Shown in pieces: positions 5,445 to 11,579 of a DNA stretch of 39,750 nt (the first letter of the stretch is position 1; the number at the start of each line of letters is the position of its first letter). The DNA is taken from IMG/VR virus record IMGVR_UViG_3300020215_000094, positions 1 to 39,750 of that record. The stretch is one strand, 5' to 3'. A program made the position numbers and the translations under genes. The notes below the pieces were generated by a model that did not search any database, was not told where the DNA came from, and worked only from the letters and a program-made list of their open reading frames with translations. The stretch is from a virus.

Positions 5445-6140
5445 CTAGGGATAGCCTTTCGTGCAATCGACCGTTGCCTTCTGGGTCTCATCGGCCTTGT
5501 TTACATACGTCGCCTTGTGAGTCGCGATCGAGTACTCGACGAAAACGTGGAACGGGTCGCAGAGCAGCTTCCCCTCGCCGACCGCGACGCTCGACCCAGA
5601 GTAGAAATCCGATGCAGAACCTCGGTCTAGATCGCCGGAGCCCGAGTAATAGGCGATGGCGCTCTGGCAGGTAACGAAGTAGTCGCCACTCGAAAAGCGC
5701 GTTACCGAGAGGTCGACGCCGCGCCTCTCGACATTTGGGTCAGGATCCAGGTCGGCGGCCGCGATCGAGCAATCCCAGGTCTCGGCGACCGTCATTCCGT
5801 CGCCCTTCGGACCCGCCGGCCCCGCAGCGCCCGCCGCCCCATCCTTCCCCTTCAGATCGATGTCCGTCCACGCCGCGCCGTCGCAGTGCTTGAACGTCGC
5901 CGCGGCCTTCACGTAGACGAGCCGGTCCTTCGCCGCCGCATCGCATTTCGGGAGCGCTGCGTCGTCGGCGACGAGCATGACGTAGGGGCCGCCTGGCGCG
6001 TTAGCGCCCGCCGGATCGCCGCCCGCCTTCTCGTCGGGCTTCACGACGCCCGGGTGTCCGCCCGTTAGCTCCGGAGCCGTTCCGCCGTCCGACGCGCCGC
6101 AGCCAAGCACCAGGACCGAGAGAGCCAGAATCCGTTTCAT
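5445..6140 (-). CDS. Collagen-like lipoprotein, candidate lysogenic-conversion gene
   Basis: This 231-residue protein starts at ATG 6140 behind GGAGGCGG. It has a lipoprotein signal (MKRILALSVLVLGC, lipidated Cys14), a Gly/Asp/Pro-rich spacer, a compact domain (CDAAAKDRLVYVKAAATFKHC) and a short collagen-like GxY stretch around residues 95-115 (GKDGAAGAAGPAGPKGDG), then a beta-rich C-terminal domain. It lies between the XRE repressor and the early region, is a single gene with no phage homology that I recognise, and looks like a cell-surface protein made by the lysogen. Such lipoproteins with collagen-like inserts are common in some deltaproteobacterial lineages. Lipidation is predicted from sequence; the role (for example receptor masking or superinfection exclusion) is inference. 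Confidence 0.65.
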   Translation of the reverse strand: MKRILALSVLVLGCGASDGGTAPELTGGHPGVVKPDEKAGGDPAGANAPGGPYVMLVADDAALPKCDAAAKDRLVYVKAAATFKHCDGAAWTDIDLKGKDGAAGAAGPAGPKGDGMTVAETWDCSIAAADLDPDPNVERRGVDLSVTRFSSGDYFVTCQSAIAYYSGSGDLDRGSASDFYSGSSVAVGEGKLLCDPFHVFVEYSIATHKATYVNKADETQKATVDCTKGYP

Positions 6141-6250
6141 CGCCGCCTCCCACCAAGTTGGCGAGGCCCGGATCGGTGGATTTCGGCGCTAGGTAAGACA
6201 AGATTTGCGCATAGGATTAACGCCCTATGGCTCATGCAACTGACTTCGGA

Positions 6251-6571
6251 TTACGCTTTACCAGAAGTCTTTCGCTTGAGCACGAGTTCCGGCATGTGGG
6301 CGTTGATGACCCGGAGGGCCTCCATAAGCGCCACGGGGACGGGCACTTTTGCCGGCGGCGCCCCCTCCAGAAGTAGCTCGTGGAGCGGGACGCCGAAAAC
6401 CTCAGCAATCCCTTGAAGAGTCTCCTGCCCGATCCAAGTATCCCCCGTCTCCAGCCGCGAGACGGTCGGAATCGATAGACCCGCCTTTTCCGCCAAATCC
6501 GCTTGGCTCCAGCTGCGCTCCTTCCGGAGCCGCCGGATGTTTTTCCCCAAGACCAACGCAGGCCGAGCCAT
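6251..6571 (-). CDS. XRE-family repressor-like regulator, 106 aa
   Basis: Starts at ATG 6571, preceded by GGGGGAG; the frame is open to 6634 but that segment has no ribosome site. Residues about 10-65 form a classic five-helix Cro/CI HTH (LGKNIRRLRKERSWSQADLA, then EKAGLSIPTVSRLETG). The C-terminal 35 residues are short and lack the LexA/CI peptidase domain, so RecA-triggered self-cleavage is unlikely. It faces the divergent promoters and palindrome at 6633-6698 and probably acts as the lysogeny repressor or a Cro-like switch; no second regulator is found on the plus side. Confidence 0.8.
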   Translation of the reverse strand: MARPALVLGKNIRRLRKERSWSQADLAEKAGLSIPTVSRLETGDTWIGQETLQGIAEVFGVPLHELLLEGAPPAKVPVPVALMEALRVINAHMPELVLKRKTSGKA

Positions 6572-6632
6572 GTCTCCCCCGTAAACGGGTTGAGCGACAT
6601 GTAACACGGGCGTAGCGGCATTTCCCTCAATC

Positions 6633-6638
6633 ATTGTA
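6633..6638 (-). promoter_or_regulatory. Leftward promoter -10 (repressor)
   Basis: On the minus strand the sequence reads TGC-TACAAT, an extended -10. The palindrome 6646-6663 would overlap the region where the -35 should be, so the repressor could regulate its own gene. About 60 bases of leader separate it from ATG 6571. Confidence 0.45.
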
Positions 6639-6645
6639 GCATATT

Positions 6646-6663
6646 AGACGTTCCCAAACGTCT
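6646..6663. promoter_or_regulatory. Operator-like palindrome AGACGTT-CCCA-AACGTCT
   Basis: A perfect 7+4+7 inverted repeat lies between the two opposing promoters, overlapping the -35 zone of the leftward one and ending 5 bases before the -35 of the rightward one. This is the expected position for binding of the XRE dimer encoded next door. Confidence 0.55.
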
Positions 6664-6668
6664 TCAGA

Positions 6669-6698
6669 TTGCAGAATATCTAAATTACGTGCTAATAG
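6669..6698 (+). promoter_or_regulatory. Rightward promoter of the main operon
   Basis: TTGCAG (6669-6674), an 18-base spacer, then TGC-TAATAG (extended -10, hexamer 6693-6698). The -10 regions of both promoters share a TGCTA core in opposite orientation. Expected start near 6705, giving a leader of about 210 bases before ATG 6916. Confidence 0.45.
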
Positions 6699-6826
6699 AT
6701 TCCGACGAGCTGAAAGCTCGCGGACGGCGCAGACACGGGGGGTGGCGGCGCAGTAGGCGGGTGAAAGGCTCAGGAATGTAGCTTGGTTGGACTTGCCGGG
6801 GCTTAGGGATGGGCTCGGCTTGGGTA

Positions 6827-6875
6827 GGGGCTCCTCAGGTTCTCCACGGAGGGTCTGAGGAGCCCCTCTGCTTTA
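6827..6875 (+). terminator. Strong leader terminator upstream of first rightward gene
   Basis: A perfect 12-bp stem GGGGCTCCTCAG / CTGAGGAGCCCC (6827-6838 and 6855-6866) is followed by TCTGCTTTA. It lies between the rightward promoter and the first gene at 6916, so transcription must read through it: an attenuator or antitermination checkpoint is implied, unless a promoter lies in 6876-6905. Confidence 0.75.
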
Positions 6876-6915
6876 CCTCAGCCACGGAGGGGAATTCAAC
6901 CTAGGAGTTCCACCG

Positions 6916-7530
6916 ATGACCGCCGCTGACTCCCTTCCGCCCGAACCAACCCCGCCGTCGGTTCTCGACCTCCTGCTCGCGCGCTTTGCCGACGCCGCGA
7001 ACACGCTCTCGTTCGACGAGCTGATGATCCTCGACGACGCCGTCGACGCGGCGGAGGTCGCGTTCACGGCCGACGAGCGCCGCCGTCTCGACGAGCTGCT
7101 CGCCACCAAGATCGACGGCTGGGCCGCCTACCTGTCGGCCGAGCGCGCGGTCGCCAACTTCCACGACGACGTCGTCAGGCGCCACACCGCCCGGAAACGG
7201 GCGCGGCTCGATCGCATCGAGAAGAAGCGCCAACGGCTTGCCGAAATCATGCGCCAGCGCGGGCGCGACAAGGCCTACGGCCACGACTTCTACGTCTGGC
7301 TGAAACGCGACGAGTCCTGCGAGACTCTGCGTGCTCCGACCGAGGCCGACGCCTTGGCCTACCCGCAGTTCGTTTCCGCCAAGCTCGAGCTGAGCTGGAA
7401 GAAAAACGAGATCAAGGCGGCCATCCGCGCGGCGCTCGCTGCCGGAAAGGCGGCCCCCGTAGACTTTGCTACCATCCGCGAATCCTACTCCCCGCAGATC
7501 GAAGACAACGTGAAAGGACTGAAGTCGTGA
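6916..7530 (+). CDS. Siphovirus Gp157-like protein
   Basis: The 204-aa product shows the Gp157 family layout: an N-terminal acidic helical region (residues 1-60), KIDGWAAYLSAERAVANF, a basic coiled coil (residues about 80-115), a beta segment (YGHDFYVWLKRDES), and a C-terminal ELSWKKNEIKAAIRAALAAG where the family has its K-x-x-I-K-x-x-L-K-x-G motif. Gp157 proteins sit beside recombination or ssDNA-binding genes in many phages; a resistance-related role was suggested in streptococcal phages but is not established. First gene of the rightward operon; its end overlaps the next start (GTGA). Confidence 0.75.
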   Translation: MTAADSLPPEPTPPSVLDLLLARFADAANTLSFDELMILDDAVDAAEVAFTADERRRLDELLATKIDGWAAYLSAERAVANFHDDVVRRHTARKRARLDRIEKKRQRLAEIMRQRGRDKAYGHDFYVWLKRDESCETLRAPTEADALAYPQFVSAKLELSWKKNEIKAAIRAALAAGKAAPVDFATIRESYSPQIEDNVKGLKS

Positions 7531-8276
7531 CGACCGCCATCCAAGTGCGCCCTGACGCGCCGGCGCCAAGCATCTTTGACCTTCGGCCGTCGGCCATGAT
7601 CGCCGTGGCGACGGAGGTCGCCAATGAGCTTCGCTCGATCATCTCGAGCCAGAAGCTCTACGTGAAAATCCAGAACCGCGACTACGTGAAGTGCGAGGGC
7701 TGGACAACGATGGGCGCCATGCTCGGCATCACGCCCCGGGAGCGGTCGGTCCTCGAACTCGAGGACGGCAGCTACGAGGCCCACGTCGACCTCATCAACC
7801 TCCGCACCGGCGTCGTCGTCGGCGGCGCCTCGGCCCTCTGCGGCTCCGAGGAGCGGCGCTGGGGCGACGCCGATCGCTACGCCCGCCGCTCCATGGCGAT
7901 CACGCGCGCCACGGGGAAAGCCTACCGGCTGGCCTTCTCGTGGGTCATGACCTTGGCCGGCTACGAGCCGACGCCCTACGAGGAGATGCCGCACGAGCCG
8001 GCGGCAGAACAGCAGCAGCAGACCAAAACGCGAACGGTCGTCGACGAGTCCTCGGGCGCCAAGATCATCGCGAAGGCGGGGCCGAAGAAGCCGCCCTACG
8101 ACGGCTCGTCGGAGGCCCAGGCGAAGCTCATGCAGATGCTCGTCGCCCGGAAGGTCCCCGAGGATCTCTGGGCGCCAATCGACGCGGCGATGATCGGGAA
8201 GAACTCCGACCAGCTCGACGCGATCATCGAGGCCGTCCGGCGCGCGGAGGCCATTCCGGCGGAATTCAGCGAGTGA
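7527..8276 (+). CDS. Conserved phage protein, probable DNA-metabolism role, 249 aa
   Basis: Starts at GTG 7527, overlapping the Gp157 stop. The central part (YVKCEGWTTMGAMLGITP; RWGDADRYARRSMAITRATG; KAYRLAFSWVMTLAGYEPTP) is a pattern I recall from conserved phage proteins encoded next to Gp157, ERF or RecT-like genes. The C-terminus after a Gln-rich linker (about residue 165) carries a second small helical domain (EAQAKLMQMLVARKVPEDLW) similar to those at the ends of RecT/ERF-type proteins. A single-strand annealing or ssDNA-related role is an inference from context, not from catalytic residues. Confidence 0.55.
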   Translation: MTTAIQVRPDAPAPSIFDLRPSAMIAVATEVANELRSIISSQKLYVKIQNRDYVKCEGWTTMGAMLGITPRERSVLELEDGSYEAHVDLINLRTGVVVGGASALCGSEERRWGDADRYARRSMAITRATGKAYRLAFSWVMTLAGYEPTPYEEMPHEPAAEQQQQTKTRTVVDESSGAKIIAKAGPKKPPYDGSSEAQAKLMQMLVARKVPEDLWAPIDAAMIGKNSDQLDAIIEAVRRAEAIPAEFSE

Positions 8277-8320
8277 GCGGGGACAAGGGGATGTGGAGCT
8301 ACGCACCGGGAGGAGTGGGA

Positions 8321-9184
8321 ATGGGCGACATGCGGATTCGGTCGATCAAGCCGAGGTTCTGGGTCTCCGGCGACGTGAAGCGGATGAGTGACTCCGTCGC
8401 GCTGTTTTTCATCGGGCTTTGGAACGCCGCCGAGGACGACGGAAAGCTCAAGTGGGACCCCGTCGAACTTGCCGCTCAACTCGGTGGCAGGTGGCACGTA
8501 GGTAAGGTCCGACTCTTCATCAAGAAGCTAGTAACTGGCGGGCAAGTCGTCCTCAGCTCCGACGCAACTTGGATTCTAATCGTCAACTGGTCGCATCAAA
8601 AGATCGACAAGCCGCGTCAACATCTCGTGAAGGCATCCGAGATTCAGTGGCTTAGCCAAAGCGATTCGACGACGGCTCTCGAATCGTCGCGAAAAAGCGG
8701 CGCTGTATTGGATAGTATTGGATTGGATAGGGATAGGATCCCTATCGGGGCGAAGGTTCGCAGCCGTCGGGAAAAGCGCCCCCCGGCCGAGCCTCCGAAA
8801 GAGCAGCTCGCTCCGCTCGCGACGACGGCCGAGCCGTCGTCCCCCGTGAAAGATTTCATCGCGGTCTACTGCGACGCCTTCAAGTCCCGCTACGGCACCT
8901 GGCCGACGGTGGGGAAGAAAGGCGCCGGGATCGCCCGCCGCATCGTCGCCGAGGTCGGCTTCGAGAAGGCAAAGCTCTGCGCCCAGGCCTACGTGGCGAT
9001 GGGGGACGCGTGGTTCCTCACCCGCAACCACGACCTGGCGACGCTGGAGAGCAACCTCACGAAGGTCGCCGCCTACGCGGACACCGGCCAGACCATCACG
9101 TCGGCCGGCGCCCGGCAGGCCGAGCTCTACTCGCACAACGCCGCCGTCGTCGACGCGATGCTTCGGGAGGACGGCGCGTCATGA
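8321..9184 (+). CDS. Phage replication initiator-like protein (O/DnaD-type), 287 aa
   Basis: ATG 8321 follows GGGAGGAG by 5 bases; the frame is open far upstream but that is the shadow of the previous gene. Residues 1-105 look like the winged-helix N-terminal domain of phage replication proteins (MRIRSIKPRFWVSGDVKRMS; VALFFIGLWNAAEDDGKL). A proline-rich linker follows, then a helical C-terminal domain (DFIAVYCDAFKSRYGTWPTV; NHDLATLESNLTKV) like DnaD-like/loader-interacting domains. Neighbouring helicase-loader-like gene fits. It probably binds the phage origin and recruits helicase loader. Confidence 0.7.
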   Translation: MGDMRIRSIKPRFWVSGDVKRMSDSVALFFIGLWNAAEDDGKLKWDPVELAAQLGGRWHVGKVRLFIKKLVTGGQVVLSSDATWILIVNWSHQKIDKPRQHLVKASEIQWLSQSDSTTALESSRKSGAVLDSIGLDRDRIPIGAKVRSRREKRPPAEPPKEQLAPLATTAEPSSPVKDFIAVYCDAFKSRYGTWPTVGKKGAGIARRIVAEVGFEKAKLCAQAYVAMGDAWFLTRNHDLATLESNLTKVAAYADTGQTITSAGARQAELYSHNAAVVDAMLREDGAS

Positions 9185-9765
9185 CCGAGCGCGAGGCGTT
9201 CTTGAAGATGCTCGCCGTGGTGGCCGACCTCTGCGCCTACCGTCTCTCGCCGGAGGTCGCCCGCCTCTACGCCGACCACATCGCCCCGCACGGACTCCTG
9301 GCGGCGGCGGAGGCGCTGAAGCGCCTGATGGTCGATCTCAAGCCCGGCCGCTCTTTCCCGTCGGTGAACGACGTCCTCTCGGCGATGGGCAAGACGCCGC
9401 TCTCTGACGACGCCCAGGCGCGCGACACGGTCTCGAAGATCGTCCAGGCCATCTCGACCCACGGCTACAACTGGCCGCACCGCGCGCGAGCTGCCGTCGG
9501 CGAGATCGGCTGGGCGATCGTCCACCGGATGGGCGGCTGGGAGACCGTCTGCGAGGACTACACCTACGCCCGCGAGAAAACCGTGATGCTCGCCCAGTGG
9601 CGCGAGCTGGCGAAGGCCTTGGCCGAGCGCGCCCGCTTCGGAGAACTGGACGCGGCGCCGGCGCTGCCGCCAGGTCCCGATGCGGCCCGACCGGCCGTCA
9701 CCAACCCCTTCGCTCGTCGGGCTCTCGCCATCGCCAACGGGAAGCCACCTGAGGACGACGCATGA
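9181..9765 (+). CDS. Helicase-loader-like replication protein (G39P-type), 194 aa
   Basis: Overlaps the initiator gene by ATGA. The N-terminal 65 residues (LKMLAVVADLCAYRLSPEVA, then LYADHIAPHGLLAAAEALKR and RSFPSVNDVLSAMG) match the pattern of the G39P/phage helicase-loader N-terminal domain, in which a helical bundle ends with an F-P-x-x-x-D/E-I/V segment. No Walker motifs are visible, so it is not a DnaC-type ATPase. The C-terminus is Ala/Pro-rich. A role in loading or regulating the host replicative helicase is inferred from this and from its neighbour. Confidence 0.5.
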   Translation: MTEREAFLKMLAVVADLCAYRLSPEVARLYADHIAPHGLLAAAEALKRLMVDLKPGRSFPSVNDVLSAMGKTPLSDDAQARDTVSKIVQAISTHGYNWPHRARAAVGEIGWAIVHRMGGWETVCEDYTYAREKTVMLAQWRELAKALAERARFGELDAAPALPPGPDAARPAVTNPFARRALAIANGKPPEDDA

Positions 9766-9929
9766 GGCTCTCCCGTCTCGTCCGTTGGCTTTCCCTCGTC
9801 TGGCGCCGCCTCATCCGCCGACGCGATTCCAGACCCAAATCCGCCGGCCTGGTGCGGTCGAGCTACCAGCCCCTAGAGCCGCTCAACCTCTACCGCCTCG
9901 ACAAGCAGCAAAGGAGACCCAAGCCATGA
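9762..9929 (+). CDS. Small basic protein, 55 aa
   Basis: A frame too short for routine calling: ATG 9762 overlaps the previous stop (ATGA), and its own stop overlaps the next ATG at 9926. The N-terminus is an arginine- and tryptophan-rich helix (LSRLVRWLSLVWRRLIRRR) and the rest is polar. It could bind membrane or nucleic acid. Called because both ends use the same 4-base overlap seen along this operon. Confidence 0.5.
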   Translation: MRLSRLVRWLSLVWRRLIRRRDSRPKSAGLVRSSYQPLEPLNLYRLDKQQRRPKP

Positions 9930-10141
9930 GACACCGCGACGCCTGGATCCACTGCACCGGCTGCGGCCATACGTTCCCGCGCGGCTTTGACGTCGGCTGC
10001 AATTGCCAGATGGAGCTTCGCCTGCTCGACCCCGAGGACGTCCCCAGAGACGCCTGGGCGCGCTACGACGGCGGCGTGCATCCCTTGGACCGCGAGGGCG
10101 AGAGAGAGTGGGACTTGGGCGACTTGAGGGAGGGGTTGTGA
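9926..10141 (+). CDS. Small zinc-ribbon-like protein, 71 aa
   Basis: ATG 9926 is chosen over longer starts because of the ATGA overlap and the AAGGAG ribosome site just upstream. Cysteines occur as CTGCG and CNC (CTGCGHTFPRGFDVGCNC) within 18 residues, a compact treble-clef or zinc-ribbon-like site. The C-terminal half is acidic. Unknown role in the middle operon. Confidence 0.6.
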   Translation: MRHRDAWIHCTGCGHTFPRGFDVGCNCQMELRLLDPEDVPRDAWARYDGGVHPLDREGEREWDLGDLREGL

Positions 10142-10470
10142 GCCTGCGGGACGACCTGAAGGCGATCCAGGACGCGCGTACCGCCGACTTCGCGGTGCTC
10201 GACGCGATCGGCGTGGAGATCAAAGAGGTCGAGGCGGCGCTCGAAGCCGCCGGCTTGCGCGAGGAGATCGAGGTGCCCATCGGCGACGGCGAGAACCTCG
10301 TCTGGGCGCGCGGCAACGGGCGCCGGTGGCGACTCATGTACGACGACCCGGACCACGACTGCTTTCGGCCGCTAATCGAGACGCCGCAGGCGGTCCGCGC
10401 GCGGATGCGCGACCCGCTGCGCGAGTTCGTCGCGGCCGTCAGGCGGCGCGTCACGGAGGGACGCCGATGA
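10138..10470 (+). CDS. Small middle-operon protein, 110 aa, unknown
   Basis: GTG 10138 overlaps the previous stop (GTGA). The first 45 residues are helical (LRDDLKAIQDARTADFAVLD; EVEAALEAAG); the middle is beta-like (VPIGDGENLVWARGNGRRWR) and resembles a short nucleic-acid-binding barrel, followed by a basic C-terminal helix. No family recognised. Confidence 0.55.
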   Translation: MSLRDDLKAIQDARTADFAVLDAIGVEIKEVEAALEAAGLREEIEVPIGDGENLVWARGNGRRWRLMYDDPDHDCFRPLIETPQAVRARMRDPLREFVAAVRRRVTEGRR

Positions 10471-10673
10471 GCCCGCGCGACAAGCCACGGGCCGGCGGCC
10501 TCGTCGTCAGCATGCGCGTTGGCGAGTCGGTGTTCGTCGGGACGGCGAAAATCACGCTCATCAAGCGTCGCAAAGGCGACGTCGGCGGCCTCCAGCTGCT
10601 CATCAAGGCGCCAAAGGATGTCCTCGTCGTGATGCCCCACCACAGAGCCGCCGCCAAGGAGGGTGACGAGTGA
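10467..10673 (+). CDS. CsrA/RsmA-like RNA-binding protein, 68 aa
   Basis: ATG 10467 overlaps the previous stop (ATGA). From residue 12 the protein reads GLVVSMRVGESVFVG, then ITLIKRRKGDVGGLQLLIKA, then PKDVLVV. This follows the CsrA fold order: strand 1 with R-x-G-E (as in bacterial L-x-L-x-R-R-V-G-E), a strand 2-3 hairpin, and strand 4-5 with the I-x-A-P-K-D/E-V motif. CsrA dimers bind GGA motifs near ribosome sites and repress or stabilise host mRNAs. The phage copy has an N-terminal extension and a short C-terminus. A phage-borne CsrA could reprogramme host translation or tune the phage's own GGA-rich leaders. Confidence 0.7.
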   Translation: MSPRDKPRAGGLVVSMRVGESVFVGTAKITLIKRRKGDVGGLQLLIKAPKDVLVVMPHHRAAAKEGDE

Positions 10674-10846
10674 CCCCGCCAACCCCCGAATCCTCCCTCG
10701 ACCGTCAGGTCAGAGAGATCGTCGCGGCTGTCCGCTGCCTCTGGCGCTGTCGGCGGTGCGGCCGGATCTACCGCGACGAGCCCTTGGTCTGCGAGCCTAG
10801 AGGGTGCGACGGCCTGAGCTTCGAGGCCGTGGAGGTACCCAATTGA
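10670..10846 (+). CDS. Small zinc-ribbon protein, 58 aa
   Basis: Starts at GTG 10670 (GTGA overlap with the CsrA-like stop) and was found by extending the overlap chain. It carries CRRCG at about residue 26 and CEPRGC about 11 residues later, a four-cysteine zinc ribbon of rubredoxin-like spacing. A metal-binding or nucleic acid-binding role is likely. No specific family recognised. Confidence 0.6.
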   Translation: MTPPTPESSLDRQVREIVAAVRCLWRCRRCGRIYRDEPLVCEPRGCDGLSFEAVEVPN

Positions 10847-11160
10847 GCGTGGTCGTGGACTTCGAGCGCGTCTTAGAGCGCCAGCGGGAGCAGGCTGAGC
10901 GCGCCTATGACTTGGCGCTAGCCAGGGAGGCGGCCGACGACGCCTACCGCGAGCACGCCATTCGCGAGGAGCGGTACCAGTGCCTCCACGGCCTGCGCGC
11001 CGAGCTAAGGCGGGGCATCAAGCCTGGTCGCCTCACCGCGGAGAAGCTGGACGCCGTCGTCGATGAAGCCAAGCGCGACTTGGAGGAGGCGGAGATGGCG
11101 CTAGACCTCGCGGTGGCCACGTATCTCAGACTCGGCGGCGATCCGCGCGAGTACCAATAG
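10843..11160 (+). CDS. Coiled-coil protein, 105 aa
   Basis: The start is TTG 10843, overlapping the previous stop as TTGA, with GGAGGT 6 bases upstream (10831-10836); GTG 10849 is an alternative. It is almost entirely helical and charged (FERVLERQREQAERAYDLAL; EAKRDLEEAEMALDLAVATY). It ends the replication/middle group; its stop is 100 bases before the attP core. Confidence 0.6.
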   Translation: MSVVVDFERVLERQREQAERAYDLALAREAADDAYREHAIREERYQCLHGLRAELRRGIKPGRLTAEKLDAVVDEAKRDLEEAEMALDLAVATYLRLGGDPREYQ

Positions 11161-11259
11161 GCGAGTGAAAGAGCTGGCTTAGAGACGCGCAGCCGGCGTC
11201 CAGCTAACCCGGTTAAGGCCGGGGGCCGAAGGCCTACCCAGCGCCATAGACTAACGGTG

Positions 11260-11311
11260 CTTAAAATCCTGGGACCGAGAGGTCGTGCAGGTTCAAATCC
11301 TGCCGCGGGCA
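11260..11311 (+). other. attP core: 3' half of a tRNA-Leu(UAA) gene
   Basis: The 52 bases reproduce the 3' half of a class II tRNA: anticodon loop CTTAAAA (11260-11266, anticodon TAA), anticodon 3' stem TCCTG, a long variable arm GACC-GAGA-GGTC (11274-11284 region), T-arm GCAGG-TTCAAAT-CCTGC (11287-11303), acceptor 3' strand CGCGGGC (11304-11310) and discriminator A (11311). No matching 5' half exists: an acceptor GCCCGCG at the proper distance upstream is missing and the 5' anticodon stem does not pair. This is the standard layout of a phage attachment site that restores a host tRNA gene on integration; the integrase follows at once. Confidence 0.85.
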
Positions 11312-11336
11312 CGCCACCTTACGGAGTTTTCCACCT

Positions 11337-11579
11337 GTGGATACACAGACTGAAAAGTCTACCGCCCATAGACTTTCTATGGCGCCCGTCTCGCTTTGGG
11401 CTTACGCCCGGGCTAAGGCCATGCTCGAGGACGCCCGAAAGCTCGGTATCAAGGGGGCGACTCTAGAGGGCTTTTACGAGACGGGGCTCGAGCTTGAGAG
11501 GGCGCGACTTCTTTCACGTCCGAAAGCCCGGCGCCGCCGGCAAGCGGTGGGCGATCGCGCGCCAACGCCGGGGGGCTGA
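11337..11579 (+). CDS. Small protein upstream of integrase, possible excisionase
   Basis: An 80-residue frame starting at GTG 11337 (ATG 11379 is an alternative), 25 bases after the attP core and overlapping the integrase start by 86 bases. The core (LWAYARAKAMLEDARKLG; ATLEGFYETGLELERARLL) is helical; the last 25 residues are Arg/Pro-rich and lie in the overlap, so they may be incidental. Its place between attP and int is where directionality factors are often encoded, but no excisionase signature is seen. Confidence 0.35.
   Translation: MDTQTEKSTAHRLSMAPVSLWAYARAKAMLEDARKLGIKGATLEGFYETGLELERARLLSRPKARRRRQAVGDRAPTPGG

Larger units (their letters stand above)
6572..6915. promoter_or_regulatory. 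Switch region between divergent transcription units
   Basis: This 344-base gene-free stretch separates leftward (repressor, lipoprotein) from rightward (replication to lysis) transcription. It is noticeably more AT-rich around 6630-6705 than the rest of the genome. It holds a leftward -10, an operator-like palindrome, a rightward promoter and, 130 bases further on, a strong terminator ahead of the first rightward gene. The stretch 6700-6826 has no gene or clear structure that I can support. Confidence 0.6.

Noticed and set aside
7691-8320. N-terminal extension of the replication initiator frame
   Set aside because: Out-of-frame reading of the upstream gene; the ribosome site and family start fit ATG 8321.
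11176-11311. Complete tRNA-Leu gene
   Set aside because: The 5' acceptor strand, D-arm and 5' anticodon stem cannot be found at the needed distance; only the 3' half is present.
10944-11312. Minus-strand frame beginning MPAAGFEPARPLG
   Set aside because: PAAGFEPA is the well-known translation artefact of the 3' end of a tRNA gene; the DNA is the attP tRNA fragment.
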